From NCBI RefSeq assembly GCF_011397635.1, contig NC_064760.1, forward strand, positions 28,184,856-28,248,855: a stretch of 64,000 nucleotides of DNA. The letters run 5' to 3'. Each line of letters opens with the position of its first letter. The stretch's first letter is position 1. The notes under the pieces were generated by a model. It did no database searches, had not been told where the DNA came from, and was given only the letters and a program-made list of their open reading frames with translations. Source of the DNA: Epinephelus fuscoguttatus (lineage: Eukaryota; Chordata; Actinopteri; Perciformes; Serranidae). The position numbers and the translations under genes were made by a program. This document shows, in pieces, positions 1 to 19,680 of this stretch.

Positions 1-87
1 GGGCAGAGTTATTGCACCTAAAATGTGTCAGTAATGTTAGACTATGTTTTTTAATAGCCTGTGACAAGTTAGTTAAAAAGAAGATAA

Positions 88-5252
<5,165 letters not shown>

Positions 5253-7040
5253 ACTGGAAATTGCTGATTTCTTTTCCCCTTGTACCCCAACCATTTCCTC
5301 ACTGTCTTTTTTGTTTGTTTGTTTGTTTTTTAACCATATCAGCACCCTTGCTTGGAATGGCCAGTGTCCACTCCAGCCCTCTTCCTCAGTGATTGTCTCC
5401 ATCGCTGTCATTTACTATTAATTGGACTCTTATTTGTGAAGGAGCCAACAGATGTACACATTTTTTCACCCCCATCACATCCGTTGTTGCGTCACACATC
5501 TGCATTTCCTGAGCCAGATGCAGCCTGAGACTTTCAGGCACCCTATCTGAGACTCTTGTGCTAAAACACAGTATATTTGGTGAGCATGAGAGGATTGTGA
5601 ATGCCCTGCTTCCCTTCAGTACCTTGATCAGTGGATTTTATTTTTCTCCTGTCAGTGTGCATACAGGACGAACTGCAGCTTGTGGAGAGAATGCCCAGCC
5701 GTCATTACTTGTCGATCTATTTATAAATGGATTAAGAGTGTCGTGTGTTTTAAGAGGACATTGTTGAACCCTGACAATTGTAACTTTTTTTTTATGTGTT
5801 TATTAAATGAACTTCAAAGCATGCTACAGACAGTACAGATACTAACTGCAAATAAGAAGTCTGACAGTTTTCTGACATGTTAAATTGCTTTCCACCCATA
5901 AACAAACAGAAACAGACAGCACAAAACGCACCCATCACCTTCCATTCATCACCTGTCCATTGTGTCACACATCTAAGGGGGTACAAAATACACTTCCTCG
6001 AGTGACAGATGAGAAAAGGAAAAAGAAACAATGATAGAGCGGTATTGATTGGATTAAATGTCTATTGAAGTTAAGAGTTAATGTAGGAGTGAAAGGAGTT
6101 TCAAGCTCTGAAATCTGTTACATTATTTTTTTTCTAAGTGGAGAAAAGAGAAAAATCTTTAAACAAGAATCGTCCTTGCAAAGAAACTATTTCTTCAGTC
6201 TGCCCTTAGTACAGTCTATACCACTTGAGCACATGTACAAGCGAGTTGATTTTTTTTTTATGCCAAGCTTGAGCCCCAGCTCCTTTTCCCATGTATCATT
6301 TAGTCAGAAAAGAGAACATGTTAAAACTGATCAAATATTATTTTATCCTGGGGGAGACATTATTTTCTTGAAGTTTTCCAAGCAGTTAAGGAAAAGATGT
6401 GAAGTGAATTTTTGCAAAGTCACACAACTGAAAGCATCTGAATAGACCAAAGCTCGGTACACCAAATTTAGCAACAGTTTTCAAAACGTCCAAATGTCTT
6501 ATCAAAGCAAAAGTCACAATTTTATAAAAGCTGGATCTAGAGTAGAGATTAAAAATAGGAGGCAGGTCTCAAGTCATCATGCCGAGCATTGTACCTGACT
6601 CCGGTTCCATCAGCTTTAACATACAATTGTAAAACCTAGATTGCAGCTGCTCTTTACTTTGTCTTAAGCTGTCACAAAATTACTGCAATGAGTAGATGTG
6701 CAAGTTTTAAAGAATAAGGTTTAAAGTGGAGACTTCTTCCCCTCGCTAAATGCCAACTTTTACCAATTTTTGTTGTCAACCAAGGAATATGTTGTGGCTG
6801 TTTTCCTGTTCGATGTCACACTTTGCTTGTGAAGTTGATTGGACAAAGCTGGACAAAGGAACTTGGGATTCATTAGGTGTCAGAGCTGTTGACAAATTGT
6901 TCTTGTTTTTTAATCACTCAAACCAGGAACGGCATAGGTAAGTATTTTCTAAGCAGTTTTTGTTTTTGTATTGTCCGTTAACTGTATGCTGTCATTGATG
7001 CCACAGGCTATGAGTATAATAAAAAATAAAAAGATGGCAA
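5253..7040 (+). other. ogt: ogt 3'UTR with two candidate poly(A) regions
   Basis: AT-rich non-coding sequence follows the ogt stop codon. A possible early poly(A) signal ATTAAA lies at 5802-5807. Two overlapping AATAAA hexamers lie at 7018-7023 and 7025-7030 and probably mark the main 3' end, giving a UTR of about 1.8 kb. ORFs in this stretch have no recognisable protein features and are treated as chance. Confidence 0.6.
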
Positions 7041-7384
7041 AACTGCACTGCCTTTGGGGCTCACATGATTGACCTTTTTGGTAGATAGAATGAAAAGACA
7101 CCAGCCTTTTACTTCAGGTAGGTAGTATAGGATCACTGATTACATGGCAGCACTGTATAATAAATCATAGGGAATATAATCCAGTCATTCTCCATGATGA
7201 CAAGGTATTCAGCTGCTCTTTGACTTTCTCGTACTCAATCTAGGTGTGATACAAACGTCCACTAATGGAGGATGTATGCATATATATGTTAGTATAATTA
7301 TAATTATAATGTAGAATTAAATAGAAATACCCAGTACAAAGGTGCAAGTAACTAAACGGATCAACAATGCAGTTCTGAGTCACT

Positions 7385-7560
7385 GCATGTGGTGATTGGT
7401 GGTGGGCGTGGACAGAACGTTACGTGTCACTTGAAGCCCGCTCCGATTGGTGGAACGTCTACAAGACAACTTCCGGTCTAATGGAGCACAAGATTTGAAT
7501 TTGCTAAGCGTCTGCTGCCACTGTCTATTATTTACAACAACGGAAGCACATTTGGTAATT
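7385..7560 (+). promoter_or_regulatory. gcna: Likely gcna promoter and 5'UTR exon
   Basis: Two inverted CCAAT boxes (ATTGG) lie at 7395-7399 and 7446-7450, about 50 bp apart, beside a GC-rich GGGCGTGG element near 7403. A plausible non-coding first exon runs from roughly 7480 to the donor GTAATT at 7555. The matching acceptor is at 7951-7954, just ahead of the coding exon. No TATA box is evident. The start site is inferred from motif layout only. Confidence 0.45.
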
Positions 7561-7967
7561 ATCTCAAGTAAAAAAATATATATATACTTTTCGCAATGTA
7601 ATTAATATGCTATGAGTTCATGTACCGCACATTAACGATAAACAATAGACCAATTAGCACTAAGCTAACCACAAAGTTAAGCTAGCTTGAGACCAAACTG
7701 CTAGCTAGCATGTTGCTAACGGTAACGCTAATGTTTCCAGCTACAGTATGTGCGTGTGTGTAGCTGTAGACTCTTGTTTTCATTAACTGAAAAATTAAAG
7801 TAGCTAAATTAAAATACTAATAGCGTTATCTTAACCATCAGCTGGTCTTATGGTTGTATTGGCAGTTTATTATACTTTAAATCGTAGGCTTACCGTTAGC
7901 CTTGGGCTTTAAATGTTAAATGACTGTCATGCTGGCTTGTGCACCATTTCACAGAGCAGAGGACACA

Positions 7968-10900
7968 ATGAACAAAGAAACCCGCAACTTATTTGAAAGA
8001 ATCGCTAAAAAGATGGGATGGGATGATGAGGGAGGACTGGACACAGCAGAGAAAAAGGTTTGTTGCACACCTCATAAACCAGCAAACAATAGCACCTGAC
8101 GACGATATACAGTTAACTTAGAAACCAATGTTACACTATTAAAATGTGGCTGGGTTACTGAGAGAAATATCACTTTACAGTCATATATTTGAATGTCAGT
8201 GGCATCAATTAGTTGATATATCAATTAGAAGACAGCTAATACACCTGCAGTTTAAATTTAAAAATGGATTGGTCATTTGTCTTTTGTATTTTTACGCAAA
8301 AAGACCAAGGCTTCTTAAATGTGATTATTTTACGCTTTTCTTGTCATATATTTTAATAAACTGAATATATTTGGAATTTGGACTACTTTGAATGAATAGA
8401 CATTAAATGTAAACAAGTATTTACTGACATTTCATCTACAAAATATCAATTAAAATCAATCAAGAGACTAATTAGTTGATTGATAATTATTTTCAAAAAA
8501 ATTGTTAGTTATAGCCCTATTTAAATGCCTGACATGTTGTAGTCATGATGCTAATCTGTCTGTCTTCATCGTTTGTAGCTGATAAGCTCGATTGGCAAAA
8601 CTCGTCATGGTGCCACAAGCAGTCATCATTCTGTGGATCAGTCAGCCCCTCTTGTCCAGCTTGCCCTCTCCGACAGTGAAGATGATCCAGAGAAGGAGAA
8701 CAAGTGCTCCAAAGGCAACGACTACAGAAACAAATCTTTGATTGAGTCCAGCGATGATGACTTTGACCAATGTGAGTGAGCTACATTGAGTGAATTTGAC
8801 ATTGTTGAATCGTATGACTCCGTTCACAGATACTGAGTTCATTTTTACCATTTTGTTCTTTAGTTCTTGTGGGCAGAGCTACACCGAAAGCTAAACCTAC
8901 CACGCTGAAACCATGCAGTGCTGCAAAGAAAGACAGGTATGGAAATGGAGTGCACTGAGAATGTTTAATGGAGCAACATCTCAGTGTTGTTTCTGGTTTC
9001 AATTTTACCTCTTATTTTTGTCGTCAAAGTTTTGGTAATGATAGTTCACATAAGTTTTAAATCATTTTTGTTTGTTTTGTTTTGTTTTGTTTTTTCAGAT
9101 CAAATGTTCTTGTGAGTTCAGACGATGATGATGGTTTTGAGACATGTAAGTAGCCTTTTTTTCTGCTGGATGCACTTGTCTATCTGTAACTACTGACAAA
9201 AATGAGCCAACTTCTAACATCAGTGAGGTGATGGAATCATTTTGATATTGTCGGCTTCAATTTTCTCACATACATTTTCATTTTATTCAAGTCCTGCAAC
9301 GAGTGAAAACCCCGAATGTCAAGCATAAAAAATCAGAGAGTGGGAGTGAAGATAGGTACGTTTATGGTGTATTTTATTCCTTCAAATTCATTTTTGTTAC
9401 CTGGAAGTTTTTGTTGTTACAATATGTTTTACTTTTTTGTTTATTCTAAAGCCTCAAAAACTTCATAGTGGATGACTGCTCATCAGATGATGACTTTATC
9501 GATTCAAAATCATCTTTTAAAGGTAACTTTGAACCTCATCAGTACTGATGCTCTATTATATTTCCATGGAAAGCAACATAGATGTATATGTGTACAATGG
9601 TGTTTTGTGTTGTAGTGCCCAAGAAGGGCAATACTCCAGCAGCCAAGCATCCACTGAGGAGACCTCTGTCTCAGTGTGACTCCCCAGTCTTTATAAGTGA
9701 CAGCGATGATGATGATAATATTGTGGTTAAGAGCACTTGGAGGACTCGTCACTTGAAACCTAAGTCCCCTCAAAAAGCCAACACAAAGACTGCTCTGCGG
9801 TGTGATGAAGAAGAAAGCTCACCATTGCTGCCGCTGCCTCCCGCCCCCTCTCCTTTTTCTCTGCTTCCCCACAAAACTCAAAAATCACTGGCCTCTCCAA
9901 GACGAACTCTTTCAGCGCCTTCTAAGCTGGATGAGTCAGCCAGCTCTGAGGAAGAGTTCACATCCCTGCTGGAGAGACTGAAAAAGAAAAACAAGTTCAC
10001 TGGCACTTCATTCTCACCTAGGAGCACCCACGGTAACAGTTTTACTTGGATTGTTGCCTTCTAACAGTCTAGCTTTGGTTTTTATTCTAATTGCGAAGCT
10101 GATGTTGATTCTGTTTTTAAGTACAGAATGCAATAAGGAGCCTCCTGCACCAGCTCCTCCTGTGAAGGGACTCACAACACCAGCCTCTAAATCATTCAGG
10201 GACACACCTCTTCATGTGAAAACACAAGGACGATCCACCATTTTGAAATCCACAGTCAGCCAGACAGAGCCCAGACACGGCCCCATCAGCAGGTACACAT
10301 ATTGACCAGTTTTTATGTACAGACATGAATGTTGCTCACTCAGTTTGTCTTTCACATGCAGACATTTGTCTTTAGCTTACCCTCGTCTTTCCCTTCTAGG
10401 GTATCATTGTGTAAGACCCCAGGGTGCTTCCTGCAGTCCTTATCAAACCCTGGCTCCAACTATGGTCGCAATTTTAAGCAGAACAAGGAAGAACTCACCA
10501 GTAGACTTTACCAGCTGTACAATACCAGTGTGTTTGACAGTAAGGTGATGAACGATCCTTTTCCTCTCTTTCAATTAAATATTTTCGAAACGTCATTTGA
10601 TTTTCAATGTATAAATATTTTACATTATTTAATTGCTTTGTTAACATTTTTTTTCCCTTGTCTCACATGACTTCTAGCTCCCTGTCGATATGTCAGTGAC
10701 TTGGAATAAGAAGATGCGGAAAACAGCCGGTTACTGTGTTACGGGGCAGGAGCGAGGTGGAGGGAGCCGCTACGCCCGCATTGAGCTGTCGGAGAAAGTC
10801 TGTGATTCTGCAGGTAATGCTTTAGTGAGACAGACAGGTTAAAGTCGTAACTCTGTCTGCTTGAAATTTGATTGAATCCCTTCAATGGTTTCTCATTGTT

Positions 10901-11459
10901 CCACCCTCCTAGATCGTCTCAGGGACACACTGATTCATGAGATGTGTCACGCCGCAACCTGGCTGATTAATGGCGTGAGGGATGGGCACGGAAACTTCTG
11001 GAAGCTGTATGCTCGCAAGTCCACAGTGGCACATCCTGAGCTGCCCATGGTGACTCGCTGCCACAGCTATGACATCAAGTACAAATTCCAGTACCAGTGC
11101 ACCCGCTGCCAGAATACGTACGTCTGATTTTCAGATTGATTCAGATTAACCTGATATCGTTTTTTAAGAGATGTGTGTTTATTTTTGCTGGGTAACATTC
11201 CTAATACTTTACCATGATTCTTCATAGGATTGGACGCCACTCCAAGTCACTGGACACACAGAGGTTCGTGTGCGCCCTCTGCACAGGACAGCTCGTCTTA
11301 CTGACACCTGGAAAGCCGCGTGCTCCCACACCGTTTGCCAACTTTGTTAAAGAAAATTACGGGACTGTACGGCAGGAGCTTTCAGGACAAAGCCATGCAG
11401 AAGTGATGCGTAAACTTAGTGCAGACTTTGCCTCCAAGACGAAACTAAGTCAAAGCTGA
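7968..11459 (+). CDS. gcna: Germ cell nuclear acidic protein, SprT-like metalloprotease
   Basis: GCNA (ACRC) acts in germ cells and early embryos on DNA-protein crosslinks. Twelve exons: 7968-8057, 8579-8771, 8864-8936, 9099-9145, 9292-9355, 9452-9522, 9616-10032, 10127-10292, 10400-10544, 10678-10813, 10913-11117 and 11228-11459. They total 1839 nt, or 612 aa. The N-terminal half is disordered and acidic, with repeated Ser-Asp blocks such as SSDDDFDQF. The SprT-like domain begins near residue 425, with zinc site HEMCH at 476-480 and a likely third ligand His493 in HGNFW. A zinc ribbon follows, with Cys pairs at 530/533 and 551/554, and the C-terminus has an HMG-box-like tail (PFANFVKENY). 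All the hallmark residues are present, so the enzyme looks intact. The start is the first ATG after a good acceptor at 7954. It follows ogt in the same orientation, as in human. Confidence 0.95.
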
Positions 11460-11870
11460 AACTTTGATGCTCGCTGTACTTACAGCCAGAGACTGAGCTG
11501 GACAACTTCAGGAAACCTGTTCAAATGCTAATATACCTCAGTCAACTAGTCTTAGTGAGCAGCTATGTGAATCTATTTTTATGTTTGTCATATCATTTCT
11601 GTTATAATCAGCCTGTGATTATAGACTGGAACTGCTGGAACTGAAAAAACTGAGCCTAAACATGGAGTTCACACTCCTGAGTCTGTCTGTGTGTGTAGAT
11701 GAGGCATTGTCAAACAATAATTTTCACACCACCTGTTTCCCTGTTATCTATTAAGATACTGAGGAAACATTTCTTAAGGGATTGGCATTGATTAGATCTG
11801 TATTTTTTTAAATATTTGACTTGATTTATCTTCCTGTTATGAACTCTATAAATAAAGTTTAAATGTTTGA
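11460..11870 (+). terminator. gcna: gcna 3'UTR and poly(A) signal
   Basis: Non-coding sequence after the gcna stop ends in a canonical AATAAA at 11851-11856 followed by a T-rich stretch. This gives a 3'UTR of about 0.4 kb. Confidence 0.65.
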
Positions 11871-12633
11871 CTGTACTCTAAATGGTCACTTGACATCTTT
11901 ATGACATGTGACACTTTGTTTATGAAGAAAACATGTCTTGGAAGTTAGTTTTACATTTAATACATACTTTTATTAACTGATATGCCTAAGTTATACTTCT
12001 TAACTCTTATACATTTATCCCTTAACATTTTCTGCTACGCTCTTTCCACACCAGGAGATTGTTTGGGTTAAAAATGACTTTAAAACAAGGTATGGTGATT
12101 TTGTTTTAGTCCAGGTGTGACGCATCTCTCTGTATATGCTACAGAAATATGATAATGTGTGTGGGTGAGTCAGGTTGGCATTAGGTTTTCCATGACTGTG
12201 CCTCTGCTCTCAGGCAAATATTGACAGGTAGAATACAATTCTGTACAGATGTATTAATATTCTCCCTGACTTTTGTATAAATAAGCAAATGTAATCCTGA
12301 TAACAAACACTAGCTGTTGACACATCACTGTCGGCAGGGATGAGGTTTTAGGCCGGAGGTCTGAAGCGTTGACATGGTGAAGCTAAGTAAATGGGCAGCC
12401 TGTAATGCTGGTCGCACATTCAGTCGCAACCAGCCATCAGAGTGAAACTGACCATGTGCCTGCTGCGCCATGTAATGCTGAAAATGCTCAGGAGAGAAGA
12501 GCATCTTTGAACCAGATGTGAGGGTGAGTGTATTGCATCTTGTTTTCCCATTTGATGAGGTGACTTTTTATTTGCTTTTTAAGCTCCCCAGGTGCCAATG
12601 ACTTGTACTTGTTTTTAATAAGGTAACGAAACT
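11871..12633. other. Intergenic stretch and GPCR 5' leader
   Basis: No gene is visible from 11871 to about 12400. A candidate untranslated exon of the GPCR gene ends at the donor GGTGAGTG near 12522. A candidate acceptor (TAATAAG) lies about 13 bp before the GPCR start codon at 12634. Confidence 0.35.
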
Positions 12634-15163
12634 ATGTGGAAGGCAGATCAGAGGGAGCTTTATGTCATGGGTGTTTACTGCAATGTGACCTCACTGGAGG
12701 CCCAGACACAGATTAACACCACCATCTACCAGCTGGTGAAGATGGTCACCATGTGTGTGAGCTGCACCTTGAACACTGTACTCAATGTTCCTTTGCTCCT
12801 GGTCCTCATGCGCTCCCCGTCCCTCCTCAGACACACTCGCTTCCTGCTCCTCACACACCTCCTCTTGTGTGACAACCTCCAGGTAGGTTTACACTGTTTG
12901 GCTATGAGCTGTTCCAATATACTGTTTCTAAACAGCTGAGATGATGATAGTATGCCCCCCTGAGCTAAATGATCACCATCATTATCATTTCAGCAGCTCA
13001 TCTGGACAGCCAAAGCAGTTGTCCTAAAATCCAGAGGGGGTATACCTGTGACCCACTGTCTGATCTTCTGTGCTGCTAACCAGGCCTGCTCATTGGTCTG
13101 TAAAGCATTGATTATATTTATGTGATCCATATTTGTGCTATGAGTTATACATCAGTCTGCACCATCAGGCACAGTCGAAGTTACAACTCATTCTGACTGA
13201 AGACCACTTAGAAAAGGCAACTTCCTGTTCAGTCGGACTTGGTTTAGCATTTATCAGGTTTAAAGGATATGTCACATTTTTACAAGTCTGTCTCGAAACA
13301 GCATTCACGTGCCCATAAGTACATTGAAAGAGGTACAGGTTGCTGTAATTGTTCCCTCCTGTCCATTTTGGCTAAGAAGAGATCCCCTCCCAGTGTGATT
13401 TCAGTGTACTGTAAGTGATGTGGGACAAAATTCATAGAACTCTCATTCTGTTTAAAAATAAATCATTTATCATCTCCAAGTCTGATCAGCTCCAGCAGAG
13501 ATAGAAATATGACGGCTGGACACGCTAATTTGGCAGCCACAAAATACTGTCCGTCTGTGTCTAAACAGTGGTCCAATATCATTCCAAATTAGTCAGCACC
13601 GAGTTTGAGAGAGAGACTGAATAAGTAGGACACTCCCTCCAGATTTTGCAGGCTATTTTTGGGATTGTTGCAACCTGAAAGCTTTTCCAAAAAAGTGTGA
13701 TGAATGTTGTGACGATCATAGGCTTTTTTTCAGTTGATGCCATTTGAAAGACTGTCTCTGTTTGTGTAGCATGAGCTAACACAGCACTGCATGAAGCCCT
13801 GCAGCAGTGGTTAATATCCGACTCCGAACCCTTTAATCTCACACCGAAATGACCAGACGGCTGTTGTTAAACCTGTTAATAAGTTTTGGGTAACGTGAGC
13901 TTTGTGATGCTAACAGTTAATGCGTGTTAATGTGTGTATGACTCTTTCCCAGGCGCCGATCTCCAGTCCCACAGCTGTAGTCTCATGATGAACAGAGAGA
14001 GAGGGGCTGAGTGAATCAATACACTGCATGCGGCTCCACAATAAAATGAGATTTGACCTGTTTTAAATAGTTAAATTTGCAGTAATGTTATTGTGATTAA
14101 TTTGTGTTAATTGTTGCAATCGCAACATCACGAAATCCAGGAGGGATGTAACCACTGAGATACTTTAACTGTGCTCCATGCTGCTTTCTACTGTTTTCAT
14201 CTCTGTCTGTGATGTCCAATATGACACACATATTACCACCATATTATTAATGGAAGATGTATCCAATGTGGAGTTGGATCATTACTAAGCAGGATAATCC
14301 ATGTGAATCATTCAGGGGAGAGAGGGGATGAGACCAAAGGGCAACACAGCAATTTGTAGTAGAAACAAGACTCAGTTTACCTGGAGACCTCTTAAAAGTG
14401 CTGCTGTCGACATAAATGTGACCTAAATTCTTACCCTGCTTTCTGCTGACAGCCCAGCTGCTCTGACTAACCTGTTAAAAAAAAACTGGACTTCTAAAAT
14501 TTTGATGTGCCAAGTAACAGCTAAAACTGCATCTATTTTATGTCTTCCTTTTTTTTTGCACAGGTGGACCTCTTCCTTAGCACCGCTCTGTCCGTGGACC
14601 GATTTGTAGCTGTCAAGTGGCCCCTGCACTATGAATTCTTGATGTGTCCTCAAAGGAAGAGGGCAACTATTGCAGCCATATGGACCTTATCAGCTGTGCT
14701 CAGCAGTGTGGCTCTGGGTATCAGCCTCAACACCATCCAGGTCAATTTTACTATTCCCCGCTGTCGACCTCTTATCATTACACCCTGCCTGTCAGGGACA
14801 TCAGCTCTGGTTCTTTACTGCACCGTGGGAACTGCTGTTGTGGTGCTTCTCTGCGCTCTGACCATCCTTGCGTGCTTCTGCCTGCTCTGCTGGGACATGC
14901 GCAGGGGACTGCTCTGCACCAAGAGAGCTTGTGTGACCCTGACCCTCCAGGCGGCTCAGACCATACTCTTCTCTGTTCCTTTGGTGATGGACAGTTACCT
15001 GATTCCTGGATACCTGCACAGTGATGCTCTTGATATAGCAGCCACCATCATCTTCAGTCTGGGGGTGTCACTCATCCCTCTGGTTTATGGCTATCGCTCG
15101 CGGGAGCTGCAGCAAAGGATACGACAGGCTGCGCACAGGAACAAAGTCCAGGACCAAAATTAG
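12634..15163 (+). CDS. Class A GPCR, GPR148 / odorant receptor 131-2-like
   Basis: This is a seven-helix rhodopsin-family receptor, presumably at the plasma membrane; its ligand is unknown. Exons 12634-12882, 12994-13095 and 14564-15163 are all phase 0 and give 316 aa. The N-terminus has two N-glycosylation sites (NVT, NTT). TM1 is near residues 30-53, TM2 near 66-90, and TM3 starts at the Cys of HCLIFCAANQ. The DRY position reads DRF in SVDRFVAVKWPL. TM4 to TM7 lie in exon 3, and the NPxxY region reads IPLVYGY. ECL2 carries candidate disulfide cysteines. The overall pattern resembles human GPR148 and the fish OR131-2-like group, and I cannot choose between them by eye. The second intron's donor is weak (GTCTGT), and the exon 2 borders are inferred from frame continuity. 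The locus occupies the position CXCR3 holds after GCNA in human. Confidence 0.82.
13270..13860. repeat. Degenerate MITE-like element in GPCR intron 2
   Basis: The arm around 13340-13440 (TGTTCCCTCCTGTCCATTTT, then AAGTGATGTGGGACAAAATTC) matches the sequence at 28330-28420 in this window. It resembles a common hairpin-type fish repeat. Boundaries are approximate. Confidence 0.45.
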
Positions 15164-15179
15164 GTTACAGTCTTGGAAA

Positions 15180-15694
15180 TAAGGGCTCCAAATGGGTTCC
15201 TACTGAAAGGCTGAGGTTGTACCCAGAAACATTTGCTGATAAAGACCCCTCTTTTTTGAGGAAAGGGTTCCACAAGGGTTCTTTGTAAGACTGAGGGTTC
15301 CATTTTCATCCAAAGAGCCCTTTTTGGGAGAAAGTTCTTCAAGTATTGTTGAAAGAACGGGCATTACAAGATCTTCACCCTCAAATAATCAAATGTTTTA
15401 ATTGTATCTGGAAACCCCTTAATCCATTCATTTTACTGTATGTGTTCATTTCATGACATACAATACCATGTGGTCCACCTTTTTTTTTTCGACAGTTACC
15501 CATCACTTGGCATTTTGTATCTGGTTCTAATTTGGAGCTGAGTTTTGGGCCCCAACTCCTCTGCACCACTGAAATTGTAAAGGCTGTAGTAGTAATGAGT
15601 TCATGAAACCTCCGCTGTCTGGATCATTGGTCTCCACCAAGCTGAGGAAGGACCCTATATGGGTCTAGTTAGCACCTTTATTTCTAAGAGTGTA
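15180..15694 (-). repeat. Interspersed repeat with GGTTC-rich body downstream of the GPCR
   Basis: Repeated AAGGGTTCC / GGGTTCTTTG words occur at 15180-15350. A terminal-repeat-like end on the minus strand (ACACTCTTAGAAATAAAGGT, 15675-15694) is typical of a widespread fish MITE. The GPCR 3'UTR probably runs into it. The class is not certain. Confidence 0.45.
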
Positions 15695-15711
15695 AGGTCT
15701 GCCATTTCTAA

Positions 15712-16270
15712 AGGGCTGGGCACACCAAACCCATACTAAGGAACTAGTGGTGACAAAAGCCGACTGTTGCGTTGCTTCATGTCTCTGTCGAAAAGTTGCA
15801 CAGCAACACACCACAAAGACTACAGACAACCTGGACGTATGTTTTGCGGCTGCATGAGAAGAACTAACTCTCCATACCTGCAGACAGTGTCTACATTCAT
15901 CATCCAAAACAGGAAACTTGACTGTCATGATGCTAGTTAGCCAGTTAGCACATTAACAACACAACCTGATGTTTAAGGAACAAATGATACTTACCATGCT
16001 CTAGTGAACAATACCAGTTACGAATGGTTTCTGCTCAAGAGCTTAATGGCAAAAAACTAATTTTACTTTTTGTTTACTTTCCTCACTTTCGTTGAACTGC
16101 TAATTAAAGTGAGTTCATTCACAGACGGATTCTGCCGTCTCTGGAGCCGATTCAACATGCTGAATCAGCCCCCCAAAAAAAGCTGTCAAGGGCCAATGGA
16201 CACACTGCAAAGACTAAGGTGACAGATGCTTACTGATTGCAGTACTGTCTGCTTGGTGTATCAGGGCCCT
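15712..16270. repeat. MITE with terminal inverted repeats
   Basis: The left end AGGGCTGGGCACACCAA pairs with the right end TTGGTGTATCAGGGCCCT as an imperfect inverted repeat about 560 bp apart. The interior has no coding potential. This looks like a non-autonomous DNA transposon; the superfamily is not determined. Confidence 0.55.
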
Positions 16271-16599
16271 GAAACATAACAGTTTTACCTGTGCTGCCTG
16301 AATGAGAGGATCAGTGTTGTTCGCTTCTGCACAGCCTGTGTGTTTTGTAGTGTCTTGAATTTGATTTTATGTTTGTGGTGTTATATAGATATATGTATAT
16401 CTTCTTGCAATCCATTTGCAGTTCAGAGGAAAACAACGTGTTTGATTAGCAGCAGTAGATTTTATAATGTGAGTAAAAAGAGATCTAAACAGTTCACTGG
16501 TAACTACTGGAAAGATAAGGGGTGCTTATGATAATGACAATTATACAACAGTTAGTTCCGGCCCTGCAATCTGATTGGTCGAGAGACAGGACGGACTGC

Positions 16600-17333
16600 T
16601 TCAAGATATTTAATTTGTACCTTAAACACATATATGCTGTATATCTACTAATTTAAGTAACTACATATCATACAAAACATTCAATAATACAGAGAAGTCA
16701 AACACAACAGAGGAATAAATACTCAATGCTACGAGAAAAATACATACACAATCATATGTTAAAGATAGTGGGATCGCCCCTTTTTTAAGAGGCACAGGCA
16801 CAGATCCACTGAGATGAGACAGAGCTCCCCAGTCGTCAGCGGTTACAGGAGCCATAACATGAAACACTGCTGTTACCAGTATAAACCAAACAATCTACAG
16901 ATGGAAGAAACTTAACGCACACACTGTATCATCGATCAAAGCATTGGAATGTACTGTTTTTGTCACCATATTGACGTAGGCACTGAGAATTTCTTGACAT
17001 AAAATATAACCTACATATAATCGTTAATATCATCAATGTATCCTTCATAAAAGTATGCAGCATTCCAAAAGAGAGAGAGAGAGAGAGTATTCTCTTGCTG
17101 TTTTTGGCAAATGTAATGTCGAGTATCATGTAAATCAAAGGAGGATAATTTGGCATTTGACCACAACACCTTCCTCTCAGTGACAGTTAAACCTTTTGAT
17201 TGACTCATTATAATTGGAAATGTATGGCACGACACAATAATAAGGAAAGGGAAATTAGATGTATGAGCAGCATTACATGTGAAACCACCGCTGGTCCCCT
17301 CGACGCCATCAACCCTAGTGTCATGCACTGCCC
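16600..17333 (-). other. cetn2: cetn2 3'UTR
   Basis: Sequence downstream of the cetn2 stop on the minus strand. A candidate poly(A) signal ATTAAA (minus strand) lies at 16609-16614. A short GA microsatellite is at 17071-17087. No other gene is seen here. Confidence 0.4.

Positions 17334-19680
<2,347 letters not shown>

Noticed and set aside
6065-6445. 126-codon frame after ogt
   Set aside because: It lies in AT-rich 3'UTR, with no homology by eye and no codon bias.
9582-10064. 160-codon frame read as a stand-alone gene
   Set aside because: It is gcna exon 9616-10032 with intron sequence at both ends.
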